From Candidatus Jettenia caeni (GTDB lineage Bacteria > Planctomycetota > Brocadiia > Brocadiales > Brocadiaceae): DNA of 64,000 bases. How positions within the stretch are numbered: the stretch's first letter is position 1; the number at the start of each line of letters is the position of its first letter. Below are positions 50,858-60,527 of this stretch, in pieces. The notes under the pieces were generated by a model that saw only the letters and a program-made list of their open reading frames with translations, was not told where the DNA came from and ran no database searches. A program made the position numbers and the translations under genes. Where the stretch lies: positions 1 to 64,000 of the forward strand of contig BAFH01000004.1 of assembly GCA_000296795.1 (NCBI GenBank). Reading direction: 5' to 3'.

Positions 50858-53800
50858 TCATGCTGTTTTTGATTGTGCCGGCAGGATAATAATAAGCTTG
50901 GTATATTCTCCTTCAACACTCTTAATGAAGAGCTTACCACCGTGATCTTTCACAATACCATGACTGATACTCAAGCCTAATCCAGTCCCTTTACCTGTAG
51001 GTTTTGTGGTAAAAAAGGGGTTCATTACTTTATCCCGTATGCGAGCCGGTATACCAGTGCCGTGATCGCAGATGGTGATCTTTATGTATGGATAATGATC
51101 TATTGTTATCTCTTCTCCTGAAATCTCAAGGATTTTATTACTATGGGTGCTAGGATACTTCTGATTCAGGGCATACCGTGCATTGTTAATAGCATTCACG
51201 AATACCTGTTGAATGAGTTGCCGGTTCGCAACAATTTCTGGCAGTTTTTGGGACACACCCAGCGTTAGCTTGATACCTTCCTTTCGCAATTGTGCACCTG
51301 TCAGTGCTAGCGTATCAGATAGTATTTCCTGTATGTTAGCAATGTTCTTTTCCTCTTTACTACCAGGTCTTGCAAAGAAGAGAAGGCTGTGGACGATCTT
51401 CGCTATCCGATCACCCTCCTTCAGAATACGGGTAGCAAGGTCTCTTTCTCTGCTTTTCTCCTGACTTTTATTAAACAAAATCTGTGCACAGTTAATAATA
51501 CCTGTGACGGGGTTATTGATCTCATGGGCGATGCCTGCCGCCAGTTCGCCTAATGATGCCAGATATTTAGAACGCTCTGCTTCCTTCTGCAAAACTATCT
51601 TCTCAGTAATATCTAAGTAAGAGCTTAATATGCCAATAGTATGGCCTTCTTCATCCTTTACGGGAACTTTAATCATATGTATGAAGGATTCTTTACCATT
51701 CATGAGATATTCTTGATCTCTATCTATTTTTTGCCCCGATTCTATAACTCTTCTATCATTATCCCGATATTTATCAGCAAGTTCTTTCGGAAAGAAGTTG
51801 TAATCGGTCTTTCCAGAGATTTCCTCTGCTTTAATATGAAGATCTTTGGCAAAATTTTCGTTGCAGGATATATAGATTGAGTTTTTATCTTTATAAAATA
51901 CTCTCTGAGGAAGGTTCTCAAGAAGTAGACGGTATTTACTTTCAGATTTCATAAGTGTATCTGCTGTTTGTTTATGCTTATCGATCTCAGTCTGTAGTTC
52001 TCTGTTTACTTTTGCCAGGTCTAATGTCCTCTCTGCTATACGCTCTTCAAGAGATTCATTGAGCGTTCTTAGCTCCTGTTCTATTTGTTTCAGCTTAGTA
52101 ATATCCGTCCCGTATAAGTTCACATAATCAGTAGTAGTAGTTACAGGCACAATGGTAAAAGAAAATATTTTGCCTCTCTGCCCGATTTCAACACGCCTTA
52201 TTATTGATCTCGTATTCAAAGCTTCTTTGATTATTTGAAATATAAAATCCGGTACCTGTTTGCCCATTTCACATTTCCAATCACGCAGAAAAGAACTACC
52301 CGATAGATTTGCATAAAGGACAGTGCCCTCTTTTGCAATACGTAATACAGGATTTGGATTCTCCGAAGAAAACCTTGATACACTTTTTATTTCATCCTCT
52401 ATACGCTTTTGTTGGGTAATGTCAATGACAAATCCAACAATTTCCTGTGGTTTGCCATGGGAATCATGCATTACCCTCATTTCATCATGTATCCAGCGAT
52501 ATGTTCCATCTTTGTGTTTAACACGGTATATAAGGATGTGCGACCCTTTTTCAATACCATACTTCATTTCATTCAGGGCACGAGGGATATCCTCTGGATG
52601 TATGTACTTAATCCAAAGTGAAGGATTTTCAATAAATTCATTCGGCTCATATCCCATCAACCTTTTAATATTACTACTAACAAATATGGTTTCACAATTA
52701 CCCGATGGTTTGCAACTATAGATAACCGCAGGGCTATTCGTAAGGAGGTATTCCAACCGGGATTGGGTTTCGATAAGTTTCTTTTTTAGCATCTTCCGCT
52801 CAGTGATCTCCTGAATTGTTCCGTTCATCTGAATCGGCTTGCCAGTATGATCAAAAACGACCTCAGCCTGTGTATGAATACTACGTTCAGAGCCATCTGG
52901 TTGAATTATGCGTACATCAATACTGTAAGGCTTCCCCTCATAAAAGGCCTCGTTAACAGATTTTTTAAAGAATTCTCTATCATCGGGATGAATTCGATCC
53001 AGAACGGCCTCATTGGTTGCATTAAATGACTGTGGTGTTAAACCAAAGATACGATAATGCTCATCAGACCAGTGTATTTTATTTTTTACTATATCCCAAT
53101 CCCAGCTTCCCACATGGGCAATCCTTTGTGCATTTGCAAGACTTGCCTCACTTTTTCTCAGCGTATCTGATAGAGATTTTTGTCTTTTTATTTCATTCTC
53201 AAGGTTCTCAGCCATGATATTAAACCTGCTTGCCAGGGTACCAACTTCATCCTTACCCGTTACCTTTATTCGATACTCTAACCCTCCTTGTGAAAATCTC
53301 TCTGTTGCGTGTGTTAACTCCTCAATAGGCCTGGTCATCGAAACAGCATAGATGATTCCCAAGATAGTCACTGTACCAGCCATACCTATCCAGAGAATTG
53401 ATACAATGATACTGATCGTTTTTATTGGTGCAAATGCCTCTGATGTATCCATCTCTGCCAAAAGCGTCCAGCCATATTCAGGCATAAACATCGAAGCGCC
53501 CAAAACAGATTTCCCCTGATAGTTTTTATAAATACCAACCATCTCCTCACCACTTTTCATACTCCTATGAATAGGCTCTGTATCTACTATCTGTTTAAGT
53601 GATGCATTCTCCATAAACCTTGATTCAGTAAGCATTGTCTTATCCCTGGTAACCAGGTATACCTCGCCAGTTTTTCCTAATCCAACATGGTTGACTGTAA
53701 TCTCGTTTAGGGTTGAAAGGGGATAGGCAAGGATCAAGACACCAAGAGGTGCATCATGATGTTTATGGTAAATGGGCGCAGAGACAAAGAAGCAATAGGT

Positions 53801-54350
53801 AGGTAGGTAGGTAGGTAGGTAGGTAGGTAGGTAGGTAGGTAGGTAGGTAGGTAGGTAGGTAGGGTGATGTGGGCTGACCAACGTATGATTCTCCATATCC
53901 TTGCTTCATCCCTTGCACAAAGGCGTCCTGGCCAGACATATCCTTACCAAGTAATTTTTCATTCGTGGATGAGATAACCTTGCCATACCTATCCACAATA
54001 ACTACTGCGACAAAACGCCTGTGCAGGGGCATTTTATTCTCAGAGAGATGTCTATCTAAACCAAGTGTCATTCTTCGATCAGCATCTCCTCCATGAACAA
54101 TTGTCTTAACCTTCGTTCTTATATACCCATCAGTGCTAAAATCTGCTACACGTATCTTTACTCTTTCCATAAAAGCAAGGACGTGCTGCTCTTTTGATTC
54201 TGCAACGGCCTTCAACTTCTCGGTAACTTGATACGTGAGAATACTTTTTACGTGAAGGCAGTATATCGAGGTAATGATAGCAATAGGTATGAGAGAGATA
54301 GAAAGGCCGAATACAATTAATTTACCCTTTATTGATCGAAATGGATTCAT
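50858..54350 (-). CDS. Cache/multi-PAS sensor histidine kinase split by a (TAGG)17 tract
   Basis: Two overlapping frames form one kinase. Frame 1 from ATG 54350 gives TM1 (KLIVFGLSISLIPIAIITSIYC) and the first half of the Cache sensor, then runs out of frame after the tetranucleotide tract at 53863-53796, with its stop at 53763. Frame 2 (53896-50858) resumes FFVSAPIYHKHHDAPLGVLILAYPLSTLNEI, then TM2, HAMP, four PAS-type domains, HisKA (GIAHEINNPVTG) and HATPase (NARYAL, DHGTGIPARIRD, GKGTGLGLSIS). Losing one 4-base unit (16 copies) joins them into 1162 codons. The repeats encode (PTYL)n. The intact kinase at 15079 aligns across the junction, with no tract. AAGG lies about 9 bases before ATG 54350. 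The current state should be off, or truncated from internal starts. Confidence 0.9.
53796..53863. repeat. Tetranucleotide microsatellite (TAGG)17
   Basis: Seventeen perfect tandem TAGG units (68 bases); CCTA on the coding strand. Because 68 is not a multiple of 3, unit gain or loss changes the frame: 16 and 19 units join the two kinase frames, 17 (present) and 18 do not. Confidence 0.98.
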
Positions 54351-54680
54351 TTTAAAAACCTTATAAGATGGTAATGTTTTTGGAATGTATACTTGGAGTG
54401 TTTTAGGAACCGGGTTTTGTGCTGATTTTTCACTATTCTATACTCATTAAAAATGTCTGCACTATTGCACAGAAAAAAGTATACCCAATTTAAGTATTAC
54501 TTTCTAAAATGATTATATTATACGGAATAATTCCGTTGTAGTAAAATTCAAATATAACACTTCGTTCAATGATATTCGTAATACGTAAGTGTTTTGAAAA
54601 AGGAGAAACCTGGGAAGCCTTATCAAAGGAGAAATACAGGAATTGTTAATCCCCTTTCCTCATTTATCTTTATAACAGCC
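54351..54680. other. Upstream region of the split kinase
   Basis: About 330 bases, AT-rich, between the kinase start and the end of the octaheme cytochrome gene, both on the minus strand. No repeat, riboswitch or clear terminator recognised; should contain the kinase promoter. Confidence 0.4.
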
Positions 54681-56273
54681 TCATTTCCCCCATTCTTTCC
54701 GCTTCCATCCCAGCAACATATCGGTATATTCTCCATGCTTCCAGAATGGATAAGCGGTATGCTTTATGCCAAGTTTCTCTTCAATTTCTGCAAAACGTTT
54801 AAGCTTACTGGCTTCATCCTTGATCTGAATAAGCCATCGATCCTGAGCCCACTCCCAATAACCATAGATTGGACTGTAATAGGCATTGTGGGATTTGGCC
54901 TTGTAAATAGCGCCGACAATATCAACTAACATCTCATAGGTTAACCTTTCGATATTGGAGATATTATACTTCCGCATCTCTCCTTTCCCCGGTAAAAGGC
55001 TAAATATCGTATGGCCTCTGGAATCGGGGGCAAGATCGTCAGGCATGGGATCAATGAGATTATCCTTGTATAAGTTCATTACAATACCCATTGCTTCACG
55101 ATATTTCGTAAAACTTAATTTTACTGCCTCATCCATAGCCTCTAAGTGGTCCTTAGCAAATCTGGGTGAATGACAGCCTTTACAGGCATTTATCCATGCA
55201 TCACGAGTTGCCTTGTAACGATAGGCACCCCGATCTGCAAGAGAAGTACCCATATAGGTATAAACAGTAGACATCCTGGTAACATTATGTTCTCCTTCGG
55301 GCATATGGCAATACGCACACGTTGGAGTCACATAATTTTTGGCATTGAGAGGTTTTGTCCAATCCCAGGTTTGCCCTTCACCCTGATATATCATGCCATG
55401 ATACGACTGCATATACATCTCATATTCATATTGCTCGGGGCCGGAATGACACACCGCGCAACTGGTAGGTTTTCTTGCTTCAGCCGTAGAAAAACGGTGC
55501 CGTGTATGACAGCCATCACACCGGTTCTCGGCAATGGCATGGCAGGCCAAACAGGCAGTTGTCTCTTCGGCGGGTTTCTCCATTTGACATCCCTGGTCTA
55601 TAAGCTCAAGATGATAGGCGTGGGCGTGCGAGCCTCTACCACCACCATCACGATGCCCTTTGAGTTGTTTCTCATGACATTCGCCACAGATAGTATATGA
55701 AGGCATTACAAGCCTCTCATGATTCTTCCCATGACACCGGTCACAACCAACAACCTCCTTACCTTCAGATGGCGTTCCATGCTTGCTTTGCTTCCATTGG
55801 GTCACAATGCCCGGACTTTCTCCCCTATGACAGGTGACACATTGCTCATGAGTATATTCACCGGTTACCGTACTACCGGGATGAAAGACATCACTATTAA
55901 AATAATATGCAGGGTCATACCATCGTATTACAGGGAGAAATTTATAGAGATGCCCTAATCTTCCCTTCCCCGGAAAGAGTTCTCCCGGACCAGTATAGTA
56001 GCTTGCAAGACCACCTGTCTTATAGACGTCCCCTGAATCATCCGCTCCAACCTTCTCTTCCAGAAATTCGGCCATTTCGTGGCGGAATCTCATATTACCG
56101 GGTATTCTGTGTGGTGTTGCAGTTGTCTTAACTGATGGTACATCAACAATTGGAGAATTTACATTTTCAGATTGAAGTTGAGAAGAATAGGTAGTGGTTT
56201 GAGGAATAAAAAAACTGTATATAAAGAATAAAGAGGTGAAGAATTGCTTTGTAGGAAAATACAGTTTATTCAT
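54681..56273 (-). CDS. Octaheme c-type cytochrome, hydroxylamine-oxidoreductase family
   Basis: 530 residues from the chosen ATG, with an N-terminal signal peptide (FFTSLFFIYSFFIPQTTTYS). Eight CxxCH motifs in order: CVTCH, CDRCH, CGECH, CLACH, CDGCH, CAVCH, CAYCH, CKGCH. The spacing, CHMPEGEHNVTRMS, CKGCHSPRFAKDHLE and the C-terminal helical part (YYSPIYGYWEW...) match the HAO family that oxidises or reduces small N-compounds in anammox and nitrifying bacteria. Tyrosines near the expected haem-cross-linking site are present, but I cannot decide whether the P460-forming Tyr is conserved, which separates oxidative from reductive types. The ORF to 56315 would start inside gcvH; ATG 56273 lies 22 bases after the gcvH stop, so it is co-transcribed with it. 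Confidence 0.9.
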   Translation of the reverse strand: MNKLYFPTKQFFTSLFFIYSFFIPQTTTYSSQLQSENVNSPIVDVPSVKTTATPHRIPGNMRFRHEMAEFLEEKVGADDSGDVYKTGGLASYYTGPGELFPGKGRLGHLYKFLPVIRWYDPAYYFNSDVFHPGSTVTGEYTHEQCVTCHRGESPGIVTQWKQSKHGTPSEGKEVVGCDRCHGKNHERLVMPSYTICGECHEKQLKGHRDGGGRGSHAHAYHLELIDQGCQMEKPAEETTACLACHAIAENRCDGCHTRHRFSTAEARKPTSCAVCHSGPEQYEYEMYMQSYHGMIYQGEGQTWDWTKPLNAKNYVTPTCAYCHMPEGEHNVTRMSTVYTYMGTSLADRGAYRYKATRDAWINACKGCHSPRFAKDHLEAMDEAVKLSFTKYREAMGIVMNLYKDNLIDPMPDDLAPDSRGHTIFSLLPGKGEMRKYNISNIERLTYEMLVDIVGAIYKAKSHNAYYSPIYGYWEWAQDRWLIQIKDEASKLKRFAEIEEKLGIKHTAYPFWKHGEYTDMLLGWKRKEWGK

Positions 56274-56295
56274 ACAAAATATTTCATTATTAATA

Positions 56296-56685
56296 TTAAT
56301 GCCCAAATCCGGCAACAGTCTCGTATTGGCCTGAGTTTAACAGTTTATTGAACTCATTTGGGTCTGATATCTCCATATGAAAAAACCACCCTTCACCATA
56401 AGGGTCTTCATTCACAAGCTGTGGCTCTTCCTGGACTTTTTGATTAATTTTAGTAACTTTACCTGACAGAGGAGAATAAATATCATAAGCAGCCTTCACA
56501 GACTCTACAACTGCGCAGGGCGCGCCCATCTTCACTTCTTTTCCTATCGATGGTAATTCAACGAAGACGATATCTTTCAATTGCTTCTGCGCATAGTCAG
56601 TAATACCAACAACTGCTTCACGGGGGCCTATCTTCTTCGCCCACTCATGTGTCTTGGTATAAAATAATTCATTTGGTATATTCAT
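56296..56685 (-). CDS. gcvH: Glycine cleavage system H protein
   Basis: 129 residues. Lipoyl carrier shuttling the aminomethyl group between P, T and L proteins. The lipoyl-lysine motif VVESVKAAYDIYSPLSG is present (Lys about 62), with YTKTHEW at the N-terminus, KDIVFVELPSIGKEV and NEDPYGEGWFFHMEIS as in the family. The C-terminal 15 residues extend slightly beyond the usual end. Flanked by gcvT upstream and the octaheme cytochrome downstream. Confidence 0.95.
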   Translation of the reverse strand: MNIPNELFYTKTHEWAKKIGPREAVVGITDYAQKQLKDIVFVELPSIGKEVKMGAPCAVVESVKAAYDIYSPLSGKVTKINQKVQEEPQLVNEDPYGEGWFFHMEISDPNEFNKLLNSGQYETVAGFGH

Positions 56686-56769
56686 TGATTTAAACTTCCT
56701 TTTTGTAAATGGTGAGAGCAGAACTCCATATGCATCAAACTAAAATGTGGAAACGGTGAAGAATAACAA

Positions 56770-56880
56770 ACCACCCGTAACCCCCCTTGATCCCCCTTTA
56801 AAAAAGGGGGAAATGGTGAATGTTTTAGAAAAGCGGAAAAAAAAGAAGTCTCCCTTTAGAAAAGGGGAAATCCCTCGTTC
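56770..56880. repeat. G/C-skewed palindromic repeat between gcvT and gcvH
   Basis: TAACCCCCCTTGATCCCCCTTTAAAAAAGGGGGAAATGG, then a degenerate TTTAGAAAAG unit run ending CCCTTTAGAAAAGGGGAAATCCCTCG. The same CCCTCGTTTCC/TTCTTTTCTAAACTTATC tail also follows the copy near 47040-47070. Confidence 0.8.
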
Positions 56881-56894
56881 CTTCTTTTCTAAAC

Positions 56895-57995
56895 TTATCT
56901 TTCTTTTTTAATACTGCGGTAAAACGGGATCTTCACAACACGTGCATTATAGTTATTATTTCTGATCTGAATTTGAAACTCCTCTCCTGTTTTGGCATAC
57001 TGAGTTTTTACAAAACACAGGCCAACATTCTTGTGTGTGGAGGGGCTGAAGGATCCACTGGTAACCTTACCAATACTCTCATTCCCTTTTAATACCGGAT
57101 AACCATGACGTGGAATGCCGAGGTCTGTCATCTCAAATCCCACCATTTTTCTGACGGTCCCCTTCTCCTTCTGTCTTGACAGGGCCTCTCTGCCGATAAA
57201 ATCACCTTTGTCAAACTTTACCGTCCAGTCGATAATCGTTTCAAGAGGGGTTATTGTTTCATCCATATCATTCCCATATAACAAAAGACACGCCTCTAAG
57301 CGAAGCGTATCCCTTGCGCCAAGGCCTATTGGATTCAACCCATTCTGCTTATTTTTTTCCAAAAGCAGATCCCATAGTCTCACAGCTTGTTTCGCATCCA
57401 CAAATATCTCAAAACCATCTTCTCCGGTGTACCCCGTTCTGGAAATTACTATTTGTGTATCATCCCATAGAAAATTATCAAAGGAAAATCTTCTGAGATG
57501 ATCAAGTTTGTAAGATAAGGTAGCTTCAAGCATGCGACCCGATAAAGGGCCCTGGAATGAGATAAGGGATACACGATCAGTAACATCCTTCATTTCTAAT
57601 GGTTGGTAGTTTGTTGCTTGTTTTTGTAACCACAAAAAGTCCTTTTCTCTATTCCCGCAGTTTACTACAAGCATGAAGCTTTTATCATGCCATTTGTAAA
57701 CAAGGATATCATCGATAATTCCACCTTGCTCGTTGCATATAGGCGTGTAGAGAGCTTGTTTATCTGCCAGCCGAACTACATTATTTGTGATAACGTGTTG
57801 AATAAAGGGAAGCGCTTTATCTCCTGAAATCTCGAATCTTCCCATATGAGACACATCGAAAAGACCGGCATTTTCCCTAACACAAAGGTGTTCATTAATA
57901 ATGCTGCTATAGTGGAGAGGCATGGAATAGTCATGGAAAGATACCATCGTTCCATTGAGTTTAAGGTGAGTATCGTAGAGTGAGGTCTTTTTCAT
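56895..57995 (-). CDS. gcvT: Glycine cleavage system T protein (aminomethyltransferase)
   Basis: 366 residues. Transfers the methylene group from the H protein to tetrahydrofolate, releasing ammonia. Motifs: TSLYDTHLKLNGTMVSFHDYSMPLHY, VRENAGLFDVSHMGRFEISG (with catalytic-type Asp region), GGIIDDILVYK, RTGYTGEDGFEIF and GLGARDTLRLEACLLLYGNDMDE, followed by the C-terminal barrel (GSFSPSTHKNVGLCFV). No gcvP lies in the window. Starts 18 bases after the stop of the YkgJ-type gene. Confidence 0.95.
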   Translation of the reverse strand: MKKTSLYDTHLKLNGTMVSFHDYSMPLHYSSIINEHLCVRENAGLFDVSHMGRFEISGDKALPFIQHVITNNVVRLADKQALYTPICNEQGGIIDDILVYKWHDKSFMLVVNCGNREKDFLWLQKQATNYQPLEMKDVTDRVSLISFQGPLSGRMLEATLSYKLDHLRRFSFDNFLWDDTQIVISRTGYTGEDGFEIFVDAKQAVRLWDLLLEKNKQNGLNPIGLGARDTLRLEACLLLYGNDMDETITPLETIIDWTVKFDKGDFIGREALSRQKEKGTVRKMVGFEMTDLGIPRHGYPVLKGNESIGKVTSGSFSPSTHKNVGLCFVKTQYAKTGEEFQIQIRNNNYNARVVKIPFYRSIKKER

Positions 57996-58013
57996 AAAGT
58001 ATAGAGATACTGT

Positions 58014-58382
58014 TTATTCATCATATTTGTAACCACACGTAGATTTGATATGATCAAAATAATCTTCACTATTATAAGGATACAGTGAACACATATGCGG
58101 TTTCCGGTCGTATACCTTACAGAGAGAAAGTCCGTTCTCATCGTACTCGAGATATTGACATTTAAAAGATGCATGGCAGCATCGGCCGCACCGCAGGCAG
58201 TTCCCCTTTCTTTTCTCCAGAGAGTGATAAATTTCACGTTTATTGAAGACATAATAAAACCGCCTCCATACCTGAAATAAGAGCGCAGAGCAGAATATAT
58301 CTATCCTTGATGCTATCTGTTGAACCTTTTGTACTACCCGACTGATTTTTTTTATTTCAAGCTTATTAATGAATTCGGTCAT
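58014..58382 (-). CDS. YkgJ family Cys-cluster protein
   Basis: 122 residues with the YkgJ/CxxCxxxCC metal-binding pattern: GNCLRCGRCCHASFKCQYL, then LCKVYDRKPHMCSLYP. Such proteins bind zinc or an iron-sulfur cluster and are of unknown or maturation-like function. An N-terminal helix of about 50 residues precedes the motif. It directly precedes gcvT and should be the first gene of the gcvT-gcvH-cytochrome cluster. Confidence 0.85.
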   Translation of the reverse strand: MTEFINKLEIKKISRVVQKVQQIASRIDIFCSALLFQVWRRFYYVFNKREIYHSLEKRKGNCLRCGRCCHASFKCQYLEYDENGLSLCKVYDRKPHMCSLYPYNSEDYFDHIKSTCGYKYDE

Positions 58383-58509
58383 GGATTTTTATCCTTTTTG
58401 ATTGATAAAGTCAATAAATAGCTTCTTTTTTATATCAAATTTATATATTTTTTATATATTTCAGTCAAGATAAATGATAATAAATTGAGAAAATTATTTA
58501 TGTGCTCTT

Positions 58510-58893
58510 ATGCTCTATAGCAACCACACTTGTCAAAATTTTACCGTTGACTTCAAAAATGCCTTGTGGAATAATTGCATCATGATTCTCAATCCTCATA
58601 TATCAAAATTTATCAAAATAGGCGCTGTGTTATTTTGCTTTATGTGTCTTTTTTTTGCCATCAATACGGCATCAAAGTATGAATATCAAAAAACAGAAAC
58701 TGAGATTCAGAGCAATAAGGTAAGAGAACTTGAGGAAAAGATACGTGAATTAACGATCATAAACCAGGAACTTTTACATATACGCGTGATATTGGCGCAA
58801 GACAGAGAACAGTTAATGAAAGAAATCAGCTCCTTACAAAAAAAATATCCCGAATTGGAAGATTGGAAACTTACCTCAAAAAACGAACCTTAA
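58510..58893 (+). CDS. Small single-TM coiled-coil protein
   Basis: 127 codons as an open frame; an internal ATG at 58582 (MILNPHISKFIK) is a better start, giving about 103 residues. One TM helix (IGAVLFCFMCLFFAINTA) followed by a strongly predicted coiled coil (TETEIQSNKVRELEEKIRELTIINQELLHIRVILAQ). The layout resembles FtsL/DivIC-like or other bitopic coiled-coil proteins, but no family is assigned. No strong ribosome binding site at either start. Downstream gene is convergent. Confidence 0.6.
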   Translation: MLYSNHTCQNFTVDFKNALWNNCIMILNPHISKFIKIGAVLFCFMCLFFAINTASKYEYQKTETEIQSNKVRELEEKIRELTIINQELLHIRVILAQDREQLMKEISSLQKKYPELEDWKLTSKNEP

Positions 58894-58935
58894 AAAAGAC
58901 ATCTGTTAAGAATGAAAGAATACAGAGAATTCGTG

Positions 58936-59604
58936 TTAACGGGATTTTGGAAACAATTTTATAAGAATAATGCCTAAAATAAACCCGCCAATATGCGCCC
59001 ACCATGCAACTCCTCCACTTTCGACTGAAGAAATTGCTGCTGTTCCACTGAAAAACTGAATAAAGAACCAAAAACCCAATACAATTACGGCGGGTAATTC
59101 AATAAGCTGCCAAATAATGAACAACGGTAGAATAACGAGCACCCTTGCTTTTGGAAAGCTAATCATATAAGCTCCTAATACACCGGCAATTGCGCCACTT
59201 GCTCCTATACAGGGGACTCCGGACTGATAATTGAAGTAAACATGCACAATGGCAGACCCAATTCCACAAATAAGATAAAAGAGGATAAATTTGAATCGCC
59301 CCAGCATAGCTTCGATATTATCGCCGAAAATCCACAAATACCACATATTTCCGATGAGATGAATAAAGCCCCCATGGAGAAACATATAGCTAAAAAAGGG
59401 AAAATATGCCTCTGCCATACTCATATCAGGAATTTCATCGCGGTAGGATAATTTAGCAGGAATAACACCAAATTGAAAAAGGAAGGATTCTAATTGATGA
59501 CCCAATGAGAGTTCAAAGAGAAAAACTATCACATTTAAGGAAATAATACTGGTGGTGATAAAAGGAAATACGCCTGAAGGATTTCGGTCACGAATGGGTA
59601 TCAT
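58936..59604 (-). CDS. Rhomboid family intramembrane serine protease
   Basis: 222 residues with six to seven TM helices. Catalytic Ser in GASGAIAGVLGAY, catalytic His in WWAHIGGFILGI, oxyanion/loop motif LIGNMWYLWIFGDNIE and N-terminal PIRDRNPSG..FPFITTSII typical of this bacterial subgroup. Cleaves single-pass membrane proteins within the bilayer. Convergent with the small coiled-coil gene and about 100 bases downstream of the amidase gene. Confidence 0.95.
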   Translation of the reverse strand: MIPIRDRNPSGVFPFITTSIISLNVIVFLFELSLGHQLESFLFQFGVIPAKLSYRDEIPDMSMAEAYFPFFSYMFLHGGFIHLIGNMWYLWIFGDNIEAMLGRFKFILFYLICGIGSAIVHVYFNYQSGVPCIGASGAIAGVLGAYMISFPKARVLVILPLFIIWQLIELPAVIVLGFWFFIQFFSGTAAISSVESGGVAWWAHIGGFILGIILIKLFPKSR

Positions 59605-59712
59605 GGAATCTTGGAGCGAATAGAAGGAACTTGGTTACATCGGCTAAATCCTTCCCGGACCAGACAAAGCTACACAAGCCGTTGTAATCCACATCTAAAA
59701 CAAAATTCGGCG

Positions 59713-60306
59713 TTACCACTTAGCACTTTGAGCAAGTACTTTATAATAAGGAAAATTTCTTCCGGGACAGTCCGTATCTTTAATATGCTTATGGGTAATA
59801 ATGTTTTTTGAAGGAATATGGCACCTGTCCTGAAGATATTCTACCAGCGCTGAAAGAGAAGCCATTTGTGCCGGCGTTGGAGAAGATTCGTTGAAATTTC
59901 CAACCAGGCATATTCCAATTCCATAATGATTGTATTCCTTAACACCGGCATGAGCGCCATCGATCTGATTTACCCATCTGTTACCAATCTCGATTTGTCC
60001 ATCACACGAACCACATCCATTCCCTATCACAAAATGGTAACCCAGACCGTTTTCCCAACCCCTTGTTTCTCTGTGGAATCTATCAAATTCGGCGGCACAA
60101 CCAGATGCTGAAGCGCTATGATGGATAACGATATACTTCCAGTCCCGCACAAAATAGCGATCTAGCTGTGTGATAATATATGGTTCTTTCTTTGGGAGAG
60201 GCCTCATAGGAGTTACTGGTTTGAACGTAGGCGGTGTATAGCAGCCGTATAAGAAAAAAGTGGTAAGAAGAATAAAGACGATATAGCGTTTCCACCGACC
60301 TGACAT
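59713..60306 (-). CDS. N-acetylmuramoyl-L-alanine amidase (Amidase_2/PGRP-like) lipoprotein
   Basis: 197 residues from the chosen start. Signal peptide with lipobox LYGC (Cys about residue 22), then an Amidase_2 domain: IVIHHSASASG (zinc His), FDRFHRETRGWENGLGYHFVIGNG, WVNQIDGAHAGV (zinc His), YGIGICLVGNFNESSPT and THKHIKDTDCPGRNFP (third zinc ligand plus catalytic-type residues). Cuts the amide between MurNAc and the stem peptide. The ORF extends to 60408, but ATG 60306 has AGGAG 6-7 bases upstream. Its presence with MltA argues for a peptidoglycan layer or remodelling of it. Confidence 0.92.
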   Translation of the reverse strand: MSGRWKRYIVFILLTTFFLYGCYTPPTFKPVTPMRPLPKKEPYIITQLDRYFVRDWKYIVIHHSASASGCAAEFDRFHRETRGWENGLGYHFVIGNGCGSCDGQIEIGNRWVNQIDGAHAGVKEYNHYGIGICLVGNFNESSPTPAQMASLSALVEYLQDRCHIPSKNIITHKHIKDTDCPGRNFPYYKVLAQSAKW

Positions 60307-60527
60307 AGACAGTCTCCTGAAATAATGATGTTTAACACTGACGCTGCATGTACATCTGATAAATCTGATACCACACGGGAAGTATATCACATGTGTATTT
60401 TTTGTCAAATAACAAATTTTTTATTCAAAACCTGGTAAGCTTGAAAATAACTCAAAATATGATACTATATGTAGTGTGCTATCAATTACTTGATCAAATC
60501 AAGCAAAAAAAGGGAAAATAAATCATT

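Noticed and set aside
53796-53863. CRISPR or telomere-like array
   Set aside because: Perfect 4-bp tandem units with no spacers, inside a protein gene; it is a microsatellite.
53763-53896. Independent genes: a 195-codon membrane protein and a separate 1012-codon kinase starting at 53896
   Set aside because: The ATG at 53896 lies inside the overlapping frame, the two parts are complementary halves of one Cache domain, and the paralogue at 15079 covers both continuously.
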